Source: Fructilactobacillus cliffordii
Lineage (GTDB): Bacteria > Bacillota > Bacilli > Lactobacillales > Lactobacillaceae
Assembly: GCF_024029355.1 (NCBI RefSeq)
Contig: NZ_CP097117.1
Span: 682,001-746,000 of the forward strand
Direction: 5' to 3'
DNA: 64,000 nucleotides
A model generated the notes under the pieces. That model saw nothing but the letters and a program-made list of their open reading frames with translations, was not told where the DNA came from and made no database searches. This document shows, in pieces, positions 52,185 to 61,350 of the stretch; position 1 is the stretch's first letter, and every line of letters begins with the position of its first letter. Both the position numbers and the translations under genes were made by a program.

Positions 52185-53924
52185 ATGAACAAGACGGAAA
52201 TCATGGAACGGTACACGGAATGGAAAGATGCCGCCAACCTTCCTGCAGATTTAAAAAACGAACTTCAAGCAATGACCGATGATTTCAATGCCATTGCCGA
52301 TGCTTTTAGCACCTCCCTGTCCTTTGGAACGGCCGGAATGCGAGGCGTCATTGGCGCTGGAACGAACCGGATGAACATCTACACGGTTCGCCAAGCCACT
52401 GAAGGCTTAGCTAAATTAATGGAAACTTTGCCAGCTGCTGACCGGGACCGTGGGGTCGTGATCAGCTTTGATCCGCGCTATAATTCACGACTCTTTGCCC
52501 ATGAAGCTGCTCGCGTGTTAGGTGCCCACGGCATCAAGAGCTACGTTTTTGATGACATCCGGCCCACACCCGAATTGTCCTTTGCGGTCCGCCATTTACA
52601 TACTTACGCGGGAATTATGATTACCGCTAGTCACAATCCAAAGCAATACAATGGTTATAAAATTTACGGTCCCGACGGTGGTCAAATGCCCCCGAAGGAA
52701 TCAGACTTAATGACCACTTACGTGCGGCAAGTGACTGACCTCTTTGCCATTCCGGTGGCTGTTGAACCAGACCTCCGTGAACAGGACTTACTCCAAATCG
52801 TAGGTGAAGACGTCGATGTCGCTTACCTAGACCAAATTAAGACTGTCAACGTCAACCATGACTTGATTCAAACGGTTGGAAAAGATCTAAAGTTCGTCTA
52901 CACCCCGTTGCACGGAACTGGGAAAATCATCGCGCGGCGGGCTTTATCCGACGCTGGTTTTCAAAACTACGACGTGGTAGTGCCCCAAACGATCGCGGAT
53001 CCAGAGTTCCCAACCACACCGTTCCCGAACCCTGAATTCCCCCAAACCTTTGACTTAGCCATTGAGTTGGGTAATCAAGAAGACGCTGACGTTTTAATCG
53101 CTACTGATCCCGATGCAGACCGGCTTGGTGCCGCGGTGCGCCAACCAGACGGAAAGTACCAGTTGATGACTGGAAATCAAATTGCCAGTGTTTTGCTAGA
53201 TTACATTTTAAAAGCCAAACAAGCAGCAAACGAGCTCCCGGAAGATGGAATGGTGGTCAAATCAATCGTGTCGACCGAGCTGGCTACTGACATCACTAAC
53301 CATTACGGCGTTACCATGAAAAACGTGTTAACTGGATTCAAATTCATTGCTGAACAGATTCAACTAGCCGAAGTTAACCACGACCACACCTTCCTGTTTG
53401 GCTTTGAAGAAAGCTTTGGCTATCTAATCAAACCGTTTGTACGGGACAAAGATGCCATTCAATCGACCATGTTACTGGCCGAAGTCGCCGCTTATTACAA
53501 GCAACAGGGAAAAACCTTGTACGACGGACTGCAAGCCTTATACGAACAATATGGTTACTTTGAAGAAGCAACCATTTCCGAAGAATTCTCGGGCTTAGAC
53601 GGTCAAGAAACAATGGCCAACCTCATGAAGAACTTTAGAGCTCACCCACTAACTGAATTTAACGGCGTAGCAGTTGTGGCACAAGAGGACTTCCAAACTT
53701 CCGTTAAAACGGCTGCCAATGGGACCGAAGCCCCGATTGACCTACCGCAATCCAACGTGTTGAAGTACTGGTTAGCTGACGGAACTTGGTTAGCCATCCG
53801 CCCCTCTGGAACCGAACCTAAAATCAAATTCTACGTGGGAATTAAGGCCGATTCGCAAGCTAAGGCAAACGAACGCTTAAAGAGTTACATCGCTGCCATC
53901 AACCACGACTTGCTCCAAAAATAA
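52185..53924 (+). CDS. pgcA: Phosphoglucomutase (alpha-D-phosphohexomutase family)
   Basis: Interconverts glucose 6- and 1-phosphate, feeding UDP-glucose and galactose metabolism. 579 residues, the long Gram-positive type. Phosphoserine loop TASHNPKQYNGYK, metal loop DPDADRLG and sugar loop GFEESFGY, then the C-terminal phosphate site RPSGTEPKIKFY. ATG follows GAGGAG. Confidence 0.95.
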   Translation: MNKTEIMERYTEWKDAANLPADLKNELQAMTDDFNAIADAFSTSLSFGTAGMRGVIGAGTNRMNIYTVRQATEGLAKLMETLPAADRDRGVVISFDPRYNSRLFAHEAARVLGAHGIKSYVFDDIRPTPELSFAVRHLHTYAGIMITASHNPKQYNGYKIYGPDGGQMPPKESDLMTTYVRQVTDLFAIPVAVEPDLREQDLLQIVGEDVDVAYLDQIKTVNVNHDLIQTVGKDLKFVYTPLHGTGKIIARRALSDAGFQNYDVVVPQTIADPEFPTTPFPNPEFPQTFDLAIELGNQEDADVLIATDPDADRLGAAVRQPDGKYQLMTGNQIASVLLDYILKAKQAANELPEDGMVVKSIVSTELATDITNHYGVTMKNVLTGFKFIAEQIQLAEVNHDHTFLFGFEESFGYLIKPFVRDKDAIQSTMLLAEVAAYYKQQGKTLYDGLQALYEQYGYFEEATISEEFSGLDGQETMANLMKNFRAHPLTEFNGVAVVAQEDFQTSVKTAANGTEAPIDLPQSNVLKYWLADGTWLAIRPSGTEPKIKFYVGIKADSQAKANERLKSYIAAINHDLLQK

Positions 53925-53934
53925 GCACCACTTT

Positions 53935-53970
53935 AAATCGTCCGACTAGTTCGTCTAGCTGGGCGATTTT
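53935..53970 (+). terminator. Terminator after phosphoglucomutase
   Basis: Arms AAATCG(TCC)GACTAG / (T)CTAGC(TGGG)CGATTT, then TTTATT. Imperfect stem. Confidence 0.65.
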
Positions 53971-54090
53971 ATTCTGCCCTGCTTTCAAGCAAATCCGAAC
54001 AATTTAACCGCTTTCAAAGTCAAAATTTGAGAACCATTGCCTTTAATCTGTCTTCTTTCCCCGGATTGTCTGATTTTTCACCCTTCTCGG

Positions 54091-54119
54091 TTTACAATTC
54101 TGAATCTTCCTTATAAAAT
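54091..54119 (+). promoter_or_regulatory. Promoter of the AAA ATPase gene
   Basis: TTTACA (54091-54096), 17-base spacer, TAAAAT (54114-54119), ~45 bases before the start. Confidence 0.7.
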
Positions 54120-54163
54120 GAAAAGGTTAGAACCAAATCCGCCAACAGAAAGGGAGTGTAGCC

Positions 54164-55540
54164 ATGACTTTTGAAGAGTTAAAAGAATATGGTCAGCTAT
54201 TCTACCGCGAAAACTACAAACTGGATCGAAACTTAGAAACCAAAGTCTTTAAAATCAACAACATCAAGTCCTACCAACGCGAACCAAACGATACTGGAGG
54301 AACCACGGATTGGACTGACAATTTAATCCTGCTGTATAACCTCCTGCACAAACTCTTGGGGAGTAAGTTTAGCTTCCAACTTAACTTTAAAAAGCGCACG
54401 ATGTCAATCTACTTCGCCATTAAAAAACCGGTTACAGTCGCAGACCTGCAAAAACAACTGCCCTTAGTTGACGTGGTCGACATCGAAACGGACGAAGTTT
54501 CTTCGATTGCCACCATTGACATCAGTAAGTTCACCACGAACTACGGCCATGCCACTCAATTGTTTGAAAGGGACCCCTACGCTGACCTCAATCTCAGCGA
54601 TTTGACCAACCTCAAGGATGCCCCAGCAGGTGCAACCGACAAATCAGAAAAAACGACCACTGACGATGATAGTCCCAACAATGATTTAAGCCTGAACGTC
54701 GAAACGCTCGATACAAACGTAGATGCTCTGGCTGAATTGAAGGGCCTCACTGGTTTAGAGGAAGCCAAGCAACAGATTACCGACATGGTCGCAATTGCCA
54801 AAATGAATCAATTGCGGAAGGATCACGGACTAAAAACGCCCGAGGGAATCAGTAACCACATGATTTTTACGGGGAATCCCGGAACGGGAAAAACAACGGT
54901 CGCTAAGCTTTTTGCCACGATTCTCTACCAAAACGACATCATTACTGCCAACAAGTTAGTGCTGACTGATCGGTCAGACCTCGTGGGTCACTACACTGGA
55001 ACCACGGCGGACCGGACCAAAAAAGTAATTCAAGCAGCTTTAGGCGGCGTGCTCTTTATCGACGAGGCCTACCAACTTTCTCATCCCGACAGTCCGACCG
55101 ACTTTGGTCACGAAGCGATTGACCAGCTGATTATCGGCATGGAAAACCACCGAGAAGATTTAATTGTCATTCTGGCTGGCTATACAGACCAGATGGAAAC
55201 CTTCTTAAACGACAATCCCGGACTGCGATCCCGAATCCCCAACCGGGTCCACTTTGAAGACTACACCACCGGGGAGCTGACGCAAATCATCTTAAACATG
55301 ATCAACAAGGAACAAATTGTCACCTTGGAACACGACAGTTACTTTACGGAGGTCGTGACAAACTTCATCAACCAAAATAATCCGAGTGGAAACGCCCGGT
55401 GGGCCCGCAACATCTATCAGGCCATGCTCCAGGCACAAGCTCGGCGGGTGGCCTTTCAACCTCACCCGACCAAAAAAGACCTACAGACGATTACCAATTC
55501 TGATGTGGACGCTGCTCTAATGACTACGCCCACCAATTAA
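54164..55540 (+). CDS. CbxX/SpoVK-type AAA ATPase with unrecognised N-terminal domain
   Basis: 458 residues. The C-terminal half (about 185-458) is an AAA+ domain of the CbbX/SpoVK/EccA group: Walker A GNPGTGKT (237-244), Walker B VLFIDE (296-301), GLRSRIPNRVHF with arginine finger (353-364). Residues 1-145 form a separate alpha/beta domain, starting EELKEYGQLFYRENYKL, that I do not recognise, joined by an acidic Thr/Ser-rich linker (150-180). Such ATPases remodel protein complexes (Rubisco in CbbX, type VII secretion in EccA); no partner genes lie nearby. Own promoter; ATG follows AAGGGAG. Confidence 0.87.
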   Translation: MTFEELKEYGQLFYRENYKLDRNLETKVFKINNIKSYQREPNDTGGTTDWTDNLILLYNLLHKLLGSKFSFQLNFKKRTMSIYFAIKKPVTVADLQKQLPLVDVVDIETDEVSSIATIDISKFTTNYGHATQLFERDPYADLNLSDLTNLKDAPAGATDKSEKTTTDDDSPNNDLSLNVETLDTNVDALAELKGLTGLEEAKQQITDMVAIAKMNQLRKDHGLKTPEGISNHMIFTGNPGTGKTTVAKLFATILYQNDIITANKLVLTDRSDLVGHYTGTTADRTKKVIQAALGGVLFIDEAYQLSHPDSPTDFGHEAIDQLIIGMENHREDLIVILAGYTDQMETFLNDNPGLRSRIPNRVHFEDYTTGELTQIILNMINKEQIVTLEHDSYFTEVVTNFINQNNPSGNARWARNIYQAMLQAQARRVAFQPHPTKKDLQTITNSDVDAALMTTPTN

Positions 55541-55614
55541 GCGGCCATCGTTGTCCTAACGACAAACATGCTACAATAATGGTAATTACGTTCTCACACA
55601 CAAAGGAGTTGCCA

Positions 55615-56376
55615 ATGAAAATCGGAATTTTAGGAGCAGGACACATGGGAAGTGCCATCATCCGTGGGCTTGCTAATTGCTACTCGGCTACTGATCTATT
55701 AGTAAAAGGTCATCACGTTACCCCGGAATTGCAATCTTTTCAACGAGAAATCGGCTTTCAGTTACTGACGGAAAATGACTTTTCTGCAACAGACGTCTTA
55801 TTCGTTACCACGCCTGCTCCAGCTACCCAAACCATTTTACGAGCAACGGCCGTTGCCGACCACACCATCATCATTTCGGCCGTGCAGGGTATTACCCCCG
55901 CGCAACTCCAGGAAATTTTTCCCACTAACTCGGTTGTTTGCATCATTCCTAACATTCCGGTCGCCGTGAACGCTGGTTGCATTGCCATGACCAAGGCGGA
56001 TGCTGCTACTCCTGCTGATCAGAAAACGGTTGATGAACTATTGGCTCAACTTGGAACCATCGTGGCGGTTCCAGCCACTAACGCCGGAATTGTTGGCACC
56101 GTGGCGGGGTGTGGTCCCGCCTTTGTCGACGTCTTCATGAGTGCTTTAGCCGATGCCGCCGTTCAAAATGGATTAGACCGAAAAACGGCCTACCAAGTGG
56201 CGGCTAGCATGGTCTTTGGGAGTGCCAAACTTGCCTTAGAAACAGGTACTAACCCCGATGTATTAAAGGATCAGGTCACTTCTCCCGGTGGTTCCACCAT
56301 TAAGGGAGTCGTAGGGCTGGATGAAAAAGGCTTTCGGAATGCGGTCAACCACGCCGTGAACCAAGCCAACGGTTAA
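55615..56376 (+). CDS. proC: Pyrroline-5-carboxylate reductase
   Basis: Last step of proline synthesis, NADPH dependent; 253 residues. N-terminal IGILGAGHMGSAI, VTSPGGSTIKG near the C-terminus (the proC signature), and VPATNAGIVGTVAGCGPAFVDVF-type helix start. ATG at 55615 follows AAAGGAG; the 12 codons upstream are not used. A TACAAT with TGC extension lies at 55572-55577. Confidence 0.95.
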   Translation: MKIGILGAGHMGSAIIRGLANCYSATDLLVKGHHVTPELQSFQREIGFQLLTENDFSATDVLFVTTPAPATQTILRATAVADHTIIISAVQGITPAQLQEIFPTNSVVCIIPNIPVAVNAGCIAMTKADAATPADQKTVDELLAQLGTIVAVPATNAGIVGTVAGCGPAFVDVFMSALADAAVQNGLDRKTAYQVAASMVFGSAKLALETGTNPDVLKDQVTSPGGSTIKGVVGLDEKGFRNAVNHAVNQANG

Positions 56377-56390
56377 ATGTTTATGTAATT

Positions 56391-56414
56391 AAAAGACGCC
56401 CATGCGTCTTTTTT
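56391..56414 (+). terminator. Terminator after proC
   Basis: Arms AAAAGACGC/GCGTCTTTT with a CCAT loop, then T-run. Confidence 0.85.
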
Positions 56415-56438
56415 CTTTGAAAGAAAGGAGCTCTTTTT

Positions 56439-57857
56439 ATGTCAGCTACACCAGCAGAAAAAATACCGCTCAAAACCAATCTGGCCATTCTGGCCGCGGC
56501 ATTTCTATCCTTCTCAGGAGTTTTACTAGAAACCTCCATGAACGTGACGTTTCCAGAACTCGCAAAGGAACTCAACGTATCTCTGGATACCATCCAGTGG
56601 ATTACAACCGGTTACCTCTTAGTCGTGACCATCACCATGTCCACCACGGCCTTCCTGCTCAAGCGCTATCCGGTCAAACGAATCTTTGCCATCTCCAGTC
56701 TCCTCTTTGTGATTGGAGACCTGTTGTCCGTGTTAGCTCCCAACTTCCCCATGCTGTTAGCGGGACGACTCATTCAAGCCGGTTCCACCGGTTTAGCAAT
56801 GCCGATGATGTACCAGGTAATCTTCGCCCTTATTCCCAAGCGCCGCATCGGAACCTACGTCGGAATCGCTTCAATGGTGGTTTCCCTAGCCCCGGCGTTA
56901 GGTCCTACTTACGGTGGGGCTTTATCCTCTTTGCTGTCCTGGCGCTACATTTTCATTGTCATCCTGCCATTTATCCTGTTAACTTTCTGGCTGGGTAGTA
57001 AAACCCTGGATTTACAGCCCCAAGGAGTTCAAAAACATTTCGACTTCGTGGCCTTGGGTTGGCTTGCCATCACGCTTTTTTCCTTTGTGTGGGCGACTAA
57101 TCAGTTGGGAAGCGCGCACGGCAACATCTTACCGTGGCTCATTCCGTTATTAATTGGTCTTTGCAGTTTAGCCTTCTTCGTGTGGACCAACAACCACGGC
57201 AACACCCAGGTGCTTTCGCTCCATCCGCTGAAAAATCCCAGCATCTCGCTAAACGCCATCGTCTACATGATGCTAATGTTCGTCAACATCGGGATTTCCT
57301 TTGTAATTCCAATTTACTCAGAAGTCGTCTTTCACGTCACTCCCCTAGCAGCTGGTTTAATCCTCCTGCCTGGTTCCATCATCGGAGGGGCCATTTCTCC
57401 CGTAGCGGGATTTGCCTACGATCGGTACGGTGCCTTTAAACCAATCCTCTCCGGGATGATTCTCTTCACGATTGCCACCTTCTGCTTCAGCATCTCAAGC
57501 AAGTGGGCCACCCCCATGGCTTTCATGCTGCTCTTCTCACTACTCCGTATCGGGATGAACATGGCCTTTGCCAACCTGCTATCCAACTCGCAAGCAATCG
57601 CACCAGTGAAACAATCGGCCGACGTCAACTCGCTGTTTAACATGTTGCAACAATACGCGGGCTCGTTGGGAACCAGTCTGTTGGCCTCGGGATTAGCCTT
57701 TTATCAAAACCAAGCTCACGATGCTAACGCCCAAATGGCTGCTACCATTCAGGGAGGTCATCTTGATTACACCTTGCTATTTGTAATTGCGGTTATTATC
57801 ACCATCCTGGCTTTCACCAACTGGGGATTGCAACGAAAGCAGGGTAAACGTGGCTAA
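56439..57857 (+). CDS. DHA2-family MFS multidrug-type exporter
   Basis: 472 residues with about 14 membrane segments, as in the EmrB/QacA group. Motif in helix 1 region LETSMNVTFPEL, QWITTGYLLVVTITM, helix 4-5 RLIQAGSTGLAMP and the antiporter motif ALGPTYGGAL are present. Likely proton-driven drug or metabolite export. The following P-loop gene starts 8 bases before this stop. ATG follows AAAGGAGC, just after the proC terminator; the promoter is not evident. Confidence 0.88.
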   Translation: MSATPAEKIPLKTNLAILAAAFLSFSGVLLETSMNVTFPELAKELNVSLDTIQWITTGYLLVVTITMSTTAFLLKRYPVKRIFAISSLLFVIGDLLSVLAPNFPMLLAGRLIQAGSTGLAMPMMYQVIFALIPKRRIGTYVGIASMVVSLAPALGPTYGGALSSLLSWRYIFIVILPFILLTFWLGSKTLDLQPQGVQKHFDFVALGWLAITLFSFVWATNQLGSAHGNILPWLIPLLIGLCSLAFFVWTNNHGNTQVLSLHPLKNPSISLNAIVYMMLMFVNIGISFVIPIYSEVVFHVTPLAAGLILLPGSIIGGAISPVAGFAYDRYGAFKPILSGMILFTIATFCFSISSKWATPMAFMLLFSLLRIGMNMAFANLLSNSQAIAPVKQSADVNSLFNMLQQYAGSLGTSLLASGLAFYQNQAHDANAQMAATIQGGHLDYTLLFVIAVIITILAFTNWGLQRKQGKRG

Positions 57858-59073
57858 TAATACAGCAACTACCAAGCTGGCACCCAACCAACATAAATTA
57901 AGTCCGGAACAACAAGCGTTAGTGCAGCGCATTATGCAGTTTACGCAGCACCATCTGACGAGATCCAACCCCGCCATTTTCACCATTAACGGCGACTGTG
58001 GAACCGGAAAAAGTGTGATTCTCAGTCAGCTTTTTTACGAACTCCAACAGGCCGCCCACAATGAGCACAGTCAGTTTTCCGGCACGAAAAACTATTTTTT
58101 GGTGAACCACCCCGAAGTCCTCAAGGTCTACAAGCAAATGGCTGGCCCCGAGCAAAACGTGCTCAAGAAAAACTTTCTGCGACCGACTTCTTTCATCAAC
58201 CAGTTGCACAAACGGCATGAACGTGCTGACGTGGTGGTGATTGACGAGGCCCACCTCTTGCTCTCACAACCAGATCACTACAACAATTTTTATGGGGACA
58301 ACCAACTAACAGAAATTCTTAAATTAAGTCGAGTGGTCATCTGTGTTTTTGACTTTCACCAGGTAATTCAAACTAAGAATTACTGGGACCAAGAGATGTT
58401 AAGTCAGATCGTGGCCCACTATCCCCACGCAGAGTATGATTTAACGCATCAATTTCGCATGACTGCTGGTCCGGAGTTAATTCACTGGATGGATGCCTTT
58501 AGCGCGGGCGAGTTACTCCCATTACCTGCAAATGCTAGGCAGGACTATGACTTTCGCATCTATGCGGATGCCGAATCAATGCGGCAAGCCATTGTACAAC
58601 GCAATCGGGAGGTGGGGCTGTCCCGGATTGTCGCGACCACCGGTTATCCCTCTACGTTAGACGGTGGCAAACACTACATTCACGAAACCGGGGGCTTTCA
58701 CATGCCGTGGGATCAGTATAATTACACACAAACCCCCTGGGTCGAAATCCCGGAGACCATTAACGAAGTGGGCTCAATTTACACTTGCCAGGGTTTTGAT
58801 CTGAACTACGTCGGACTGATTCTCAGTCCCCTACTGTACTTGGACCCCGCTGAGCACCGGATCAAGGTGGATCTCAGTAAGAAAACTAACAACGAGATGA
58901 TTAAACGCCGGACGGACGTCACGGATCCAGCACAATTCACCCGCATGAAACACCAAATCATTTTAAATTCTGTGAACGTCCTCTTAAAACGAGGGATTCA
59001 TGGTGCTTACCTGTATGCACACGATCCTGAATTACGAAAAGCTCTGTTACAGAGCTATCACTCCCTCAATTAG
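57850..59073 (+). CDS. DUF2075 P-loop ATPase (helicase-like)
   Basis: 407 residues. Walker A GDCGTGKS (48-55), Walker B VVVIDEAH (128-135), LTHQFRMTAGPEL after strand 4 as in superfamily 1 helicases, and QGFDLNYVGLIL near residue 330. Domain DUF2075; function unknown, presumably nucleic-acid linked. GTG start 4-5 bases beyond GCAGGGTA, overlapping the exporter gene by 8 bases. Closes with a strong bidirectional terminator. Confidence 0.85.
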   Translation: MANNTATTKLAPNQHKLSPEQQALVQRIMQFTQHHLTRSNPAIFTINGDCGTGKSVILSQLFYELQQAAHNEHSQFSGTKNYFLVNHPEVLKVYKQMAGPEQNVLKKNFLRPTSFINQLHKRHERADVVVIDEAHLLLSQPDHYNNFYGDNQLTEILKLSRVVICVFDFHQVIQTKNYWDQEMLSQIVAHYPHAEYDLTHQFRMTAGPELIHWMDAFSAGELLPLPANARQDYDFRIYADAESMRQAIVQRNREVGLSRIVATTGYPSTLDGGKHYIHETGGFHMPWDQYNYTQTPWVEIPETINEVGSIYTCQGFDLNYVGLILSPLLYLDPAEHRIKVDLSKKTNNEMIKRRTDVTDPAQFTRMKHQIILNSVNVLLKRGIHGAYLYAHDPELRKALLQSYHSLN

Positions 59074-59076
59074 ACT

Positions 59077-59115
59077 AAAAAAGATCGCTTTCCAGTTGGA
59101 AAGCGGTCTTTTTTA
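59077..59115 (+). terminator. Bidirectional terminator between the DUF2075 gene and thiM
   Basis: Arms AAAAAAGATCGCTTTCC/GGAAAGCGGTCTTTTTT around AGTT. Confidence 0.9.
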
Positions 59116-59901
59116 GTTCTTTTGTAGTTGTAAACGTTGTTGCAAGGTTTGATCATCTAAGCGAGCGAGTTGGTTGTAAGTTTCGGCTATAAATGAGAAC
59201 GGTGCATCGGGATACCGTCCCGCCGCCAGTTCAGCCGCTACCGGCAAAATGCCCGTTGCGGTAGCAATGGTTTCTAGGTCGGCACTTACGCCTGCAGCCA
59301 CTCCCAGTAAGTCATCGAGGACATCCCCCATCCCCACGTTGGTGGCTAACATTGGTGCGTTATTCTCAATCCGATACACCGTGGTACCATCCGTGACAAT
59401 GTCGGTGGGTCCGGAAATTACCACCACACAGTGCAGTTGTTGGGCGGCCGTTTGTGCAACTTCAACCGGATCAGCAGTTCCTTGCCCAGCATCAATCCCA
59501 TGCTGTTCCCACTTAATCCCCGCTAGTGCGGCCACTTCACCGGCGTTACCACGAATCACCGTCACCTGAACGTGATCTAAAAGTTGTTGGGTCCGTTGGC
59601 GTCGTAGGGGCGTGGCTCCCACGGCCACTGGATCAAAGATGACGGGATGCTGTAACTGATTGGCCGTTTGTCCCGCCGTTAGCATTAGTTCCTGTGCTAC
59701 GGGGTTGGTTGACCCCAAGTTTAAAACCACCGTGTTAGCAATGTGGGCTAAATCTGCTGCTTCCAGTGGATCAGCCACCATCATCGGTGAACCGCCAATG
59801 TAGTTGATTCCATCTGCAACCCGTTGTGGCGTCACGTGGTTAGCGACGTTTAAGACAATCGGGGTCTGACTGTGAATCTGGGCTAATAAGTTAGTTTTCA
59901 T
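59113..59901 (-). CDS. thiM: Hydroxyethylthiazole kinase
   Basis: Phosphorylates the thiazole alcohol for thiamine salvage; 262 residues. Ribokinase-like fold with TPQRVADGINYIGGSPMM, VVLNLGSTN, IRGNAGEVAAL and the anion hole NVGMGDVLDDLLG. The usual GCGDML/GTGC-like motif reads GMGDVLDD, keeping the catalytic Asp. Overlaps thiE by 11 bases, last in a TPP-regulated operon. Confidence 0.94.
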   Translation of the reverse strand: MKTNLLAQIHSQTPIVLNVANHVTPQRVADGINYIGGSPMMVADPLEAADLAHIANTVVLNLGSTNPVAQELMLTAGQTANQLQHPVIFDPVAVGATPLRRQRTQQLLDHVQVTVIRGNAGEVAALAGIKWEQHGIDAGQGTADPVEVAQTAAQQLHCVVVISGPTDIVTDGTTVYRIENNAPMLATNVGMGDVLDDLLGVAAGVSADLETIATATGILPVAAELAAGRYPDAPFSFIAETYNQLARLDDQTLQQRLQLQKN

Positions 59902-60550
59902 GAGTTGCTCCCTTCGTTTTTAAAAGTTGCACCGTTTTCTGAAGATCTGAACTCTGCGTAATGGCAGAAATTACCGAAACTCCAATGGTTGGCACCGCAC
60001 TCAGTTCGCGGACGTTGGTTTCACTAATGCCACCAATGGCAACCAGGGGTAGCTCCGTTTGTGCTTGCACTGCTTGAAGCCCGGCTACTCCAATTGGAGC
60101 CTGGGCATCGGGTTTACTATCGGTCGCAAAGACCGGTCCCACGCCTAGATAATCCACCTGCGGAAGGTCAGCTTGACTAGCCTGCAATTCCGCCTCGTTG
60201 TGGACTGATAATCCAATGATCCAGTCCGGATGCTGAGCTCGAATTGGGCCTACGGTATCATCAGTCTGGCCCACGTGGACCCCTTCGGCTCCAATCTGTT
60301 CCGCTAACTGAACGTCATCATCGACTAACAGGGGAACATCAGCTGCTTTAGTCAACTGGTGGATTACTTTTCCTAAATGCACCCGCTCTGCTACATCCAA
60401 TTGAGAACCATCTTTTTCGCGGAATTGAACTGCCGTGACTCCAGCCGCGAGCGCTTGTTGCACCACCTGCAACAGTCGTGCGGGTTGATGACCCACATTT
60501 TGGGTTCCAATTACCAAGTACACTTGCAACATTTCCGGTTTAAATTTCAT
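59891..60550 (-). CDS. thiE: Thiamine-phosphate synthase
   Basis: Couples HMP-pyrophosphate with thiazole phosphate; 219 residues. TIM barrel with VQFREKDG (phosphate contacts), LLVDDDVQLAEQIGAEGVHVGQ, DYLGVGPVFAT and AIGGISETN. I used the second of two adjacent ATGs (6 bases after GGGAGG). Third gene of tenA-thiD-thiE-thiM. Confidence 0.95.
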   Translation of the reverse strand: MKFKPEMLQVYLVIGTQNVGHQPARLLQVVQQALAAGVTAVQFREKDGSQLDVAERVHLGKVIHQLTKAADVPLLVDDDVQLAEQIGAEGVHVGQTDDTVGPIRAQHPDWIIGLSVHNEAELQASQADLPQVDYLGVGPVFATDSKPDAQAPIGVAGLQAVQAQTELPLVAIGGISETNVRELSAVPTIGVSVISAITQSSDLQKTVQLLKTKGATHEN

Positions 60551-61349
60551 CATGTTCCTCCCATAATCCGTGATTCAACGGTCCGTGACCGTGGCCCAGG
60601 GGCAACGGATGCGGAATAATTGTAGCTAAGTAGTCGTGCGCCTGCCGAATCGCCTGCTTTAGGTTCATCCCGTGGGCCACGTAGGAGACGATGGCGGACG
60701 ACAAGGTATCGCCCGTGCCGTGCGTTCGGTTCGTGTTAACTCGGGGACTTTCCATCCAGTAATCGGTGCCGTCCGCTAGTTTTACGTAATCGGCAACCAC
60801 GGCATTCGTCCCGTGACCGCCCTTAATCACCACGTTGGCAGCGCCCAACTGCTGAATCTGCTTCGCTGCGTTTAAAACGTCCACGCGATTATGAATGGTG
60901 CGGCCGGCTAAAAGTTCGGCTTCTGGCAAATTCGGCGTAACCACGTCGGCTAGTGGCAGTAAATCCGTTTTAAGGGTCGCAATTCCAGCTTCATCTAACA
61001 AATGACTACCGCCCTTAGCGACCATCACCGGATCCACGACGACCACCGGAAAGTGAAAGCGAGCCAGGTTCCGTACCACCGCCTGCACGTGATCGGAATC
61101 AAAAAGGGCTCCAGTTTTGGCCGCCCGAACGTCAAAGTCCGCGGCAACGGACGCAAATTGAGTATCTATCATGGCGGCGTCCACGGTTTCAATCCGCTGC
61201 ACGCCCTCCGTATTTTGCGCCGTCAATCCGACTATTACCGATGTTGCAAAGGTTTTAAGGGTTTGCATCGTTTTGATGTCGGCCATCATGCCCGCACCCC
61301 CGCCGGAATCAGTTCCCGCAATCGTGAGTCCAGTTGGATATTGTGGCAT
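60540..61349 (-). CDS. thiD: Hydroxymethylpyrimidine/phosphomethylpyrimidine kinase
   Basis: Phosphorylates HMP twice; 269 residues. Start PTGLTIAGTDSGGGAGMMAD, VVDPVMVAKGG, TPNLPEAELLAG and HGTGDTLSSAI. ATG at 61349, 1 base after the tenA stop and ~10 bases after AAGGA; two earlier in-frame ATGs are too close to that site. Distinct from the B6-type kinase at 9579. Confidence 0.95.
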   Translation of the reverse strand: MPQYPTGLTIAGTDSGGGAGMMADIKTMQTLKTFATSVIVGLTAQNTEGVQRIETVDAAMIDTQFASVAADFDVRAAKTGALFDSDHVQAVVRNLARFHFPVVVVDPVMVAKGGSHLLDEAGIATLKTDLLPLADVVTPNLPEAELLAGRTIHNRVDVLNAAKQIQQLGAANVVIKGGHGTNAVVADYVKLADGTDYWMESPRVNTNRTHGTGDTLSSAIVSYVAHGMNLKQAIRQAHDYLATIIPHPLPLGHGHGPLNHGLWEEHDEI

Positions 61350-61350
61350 G

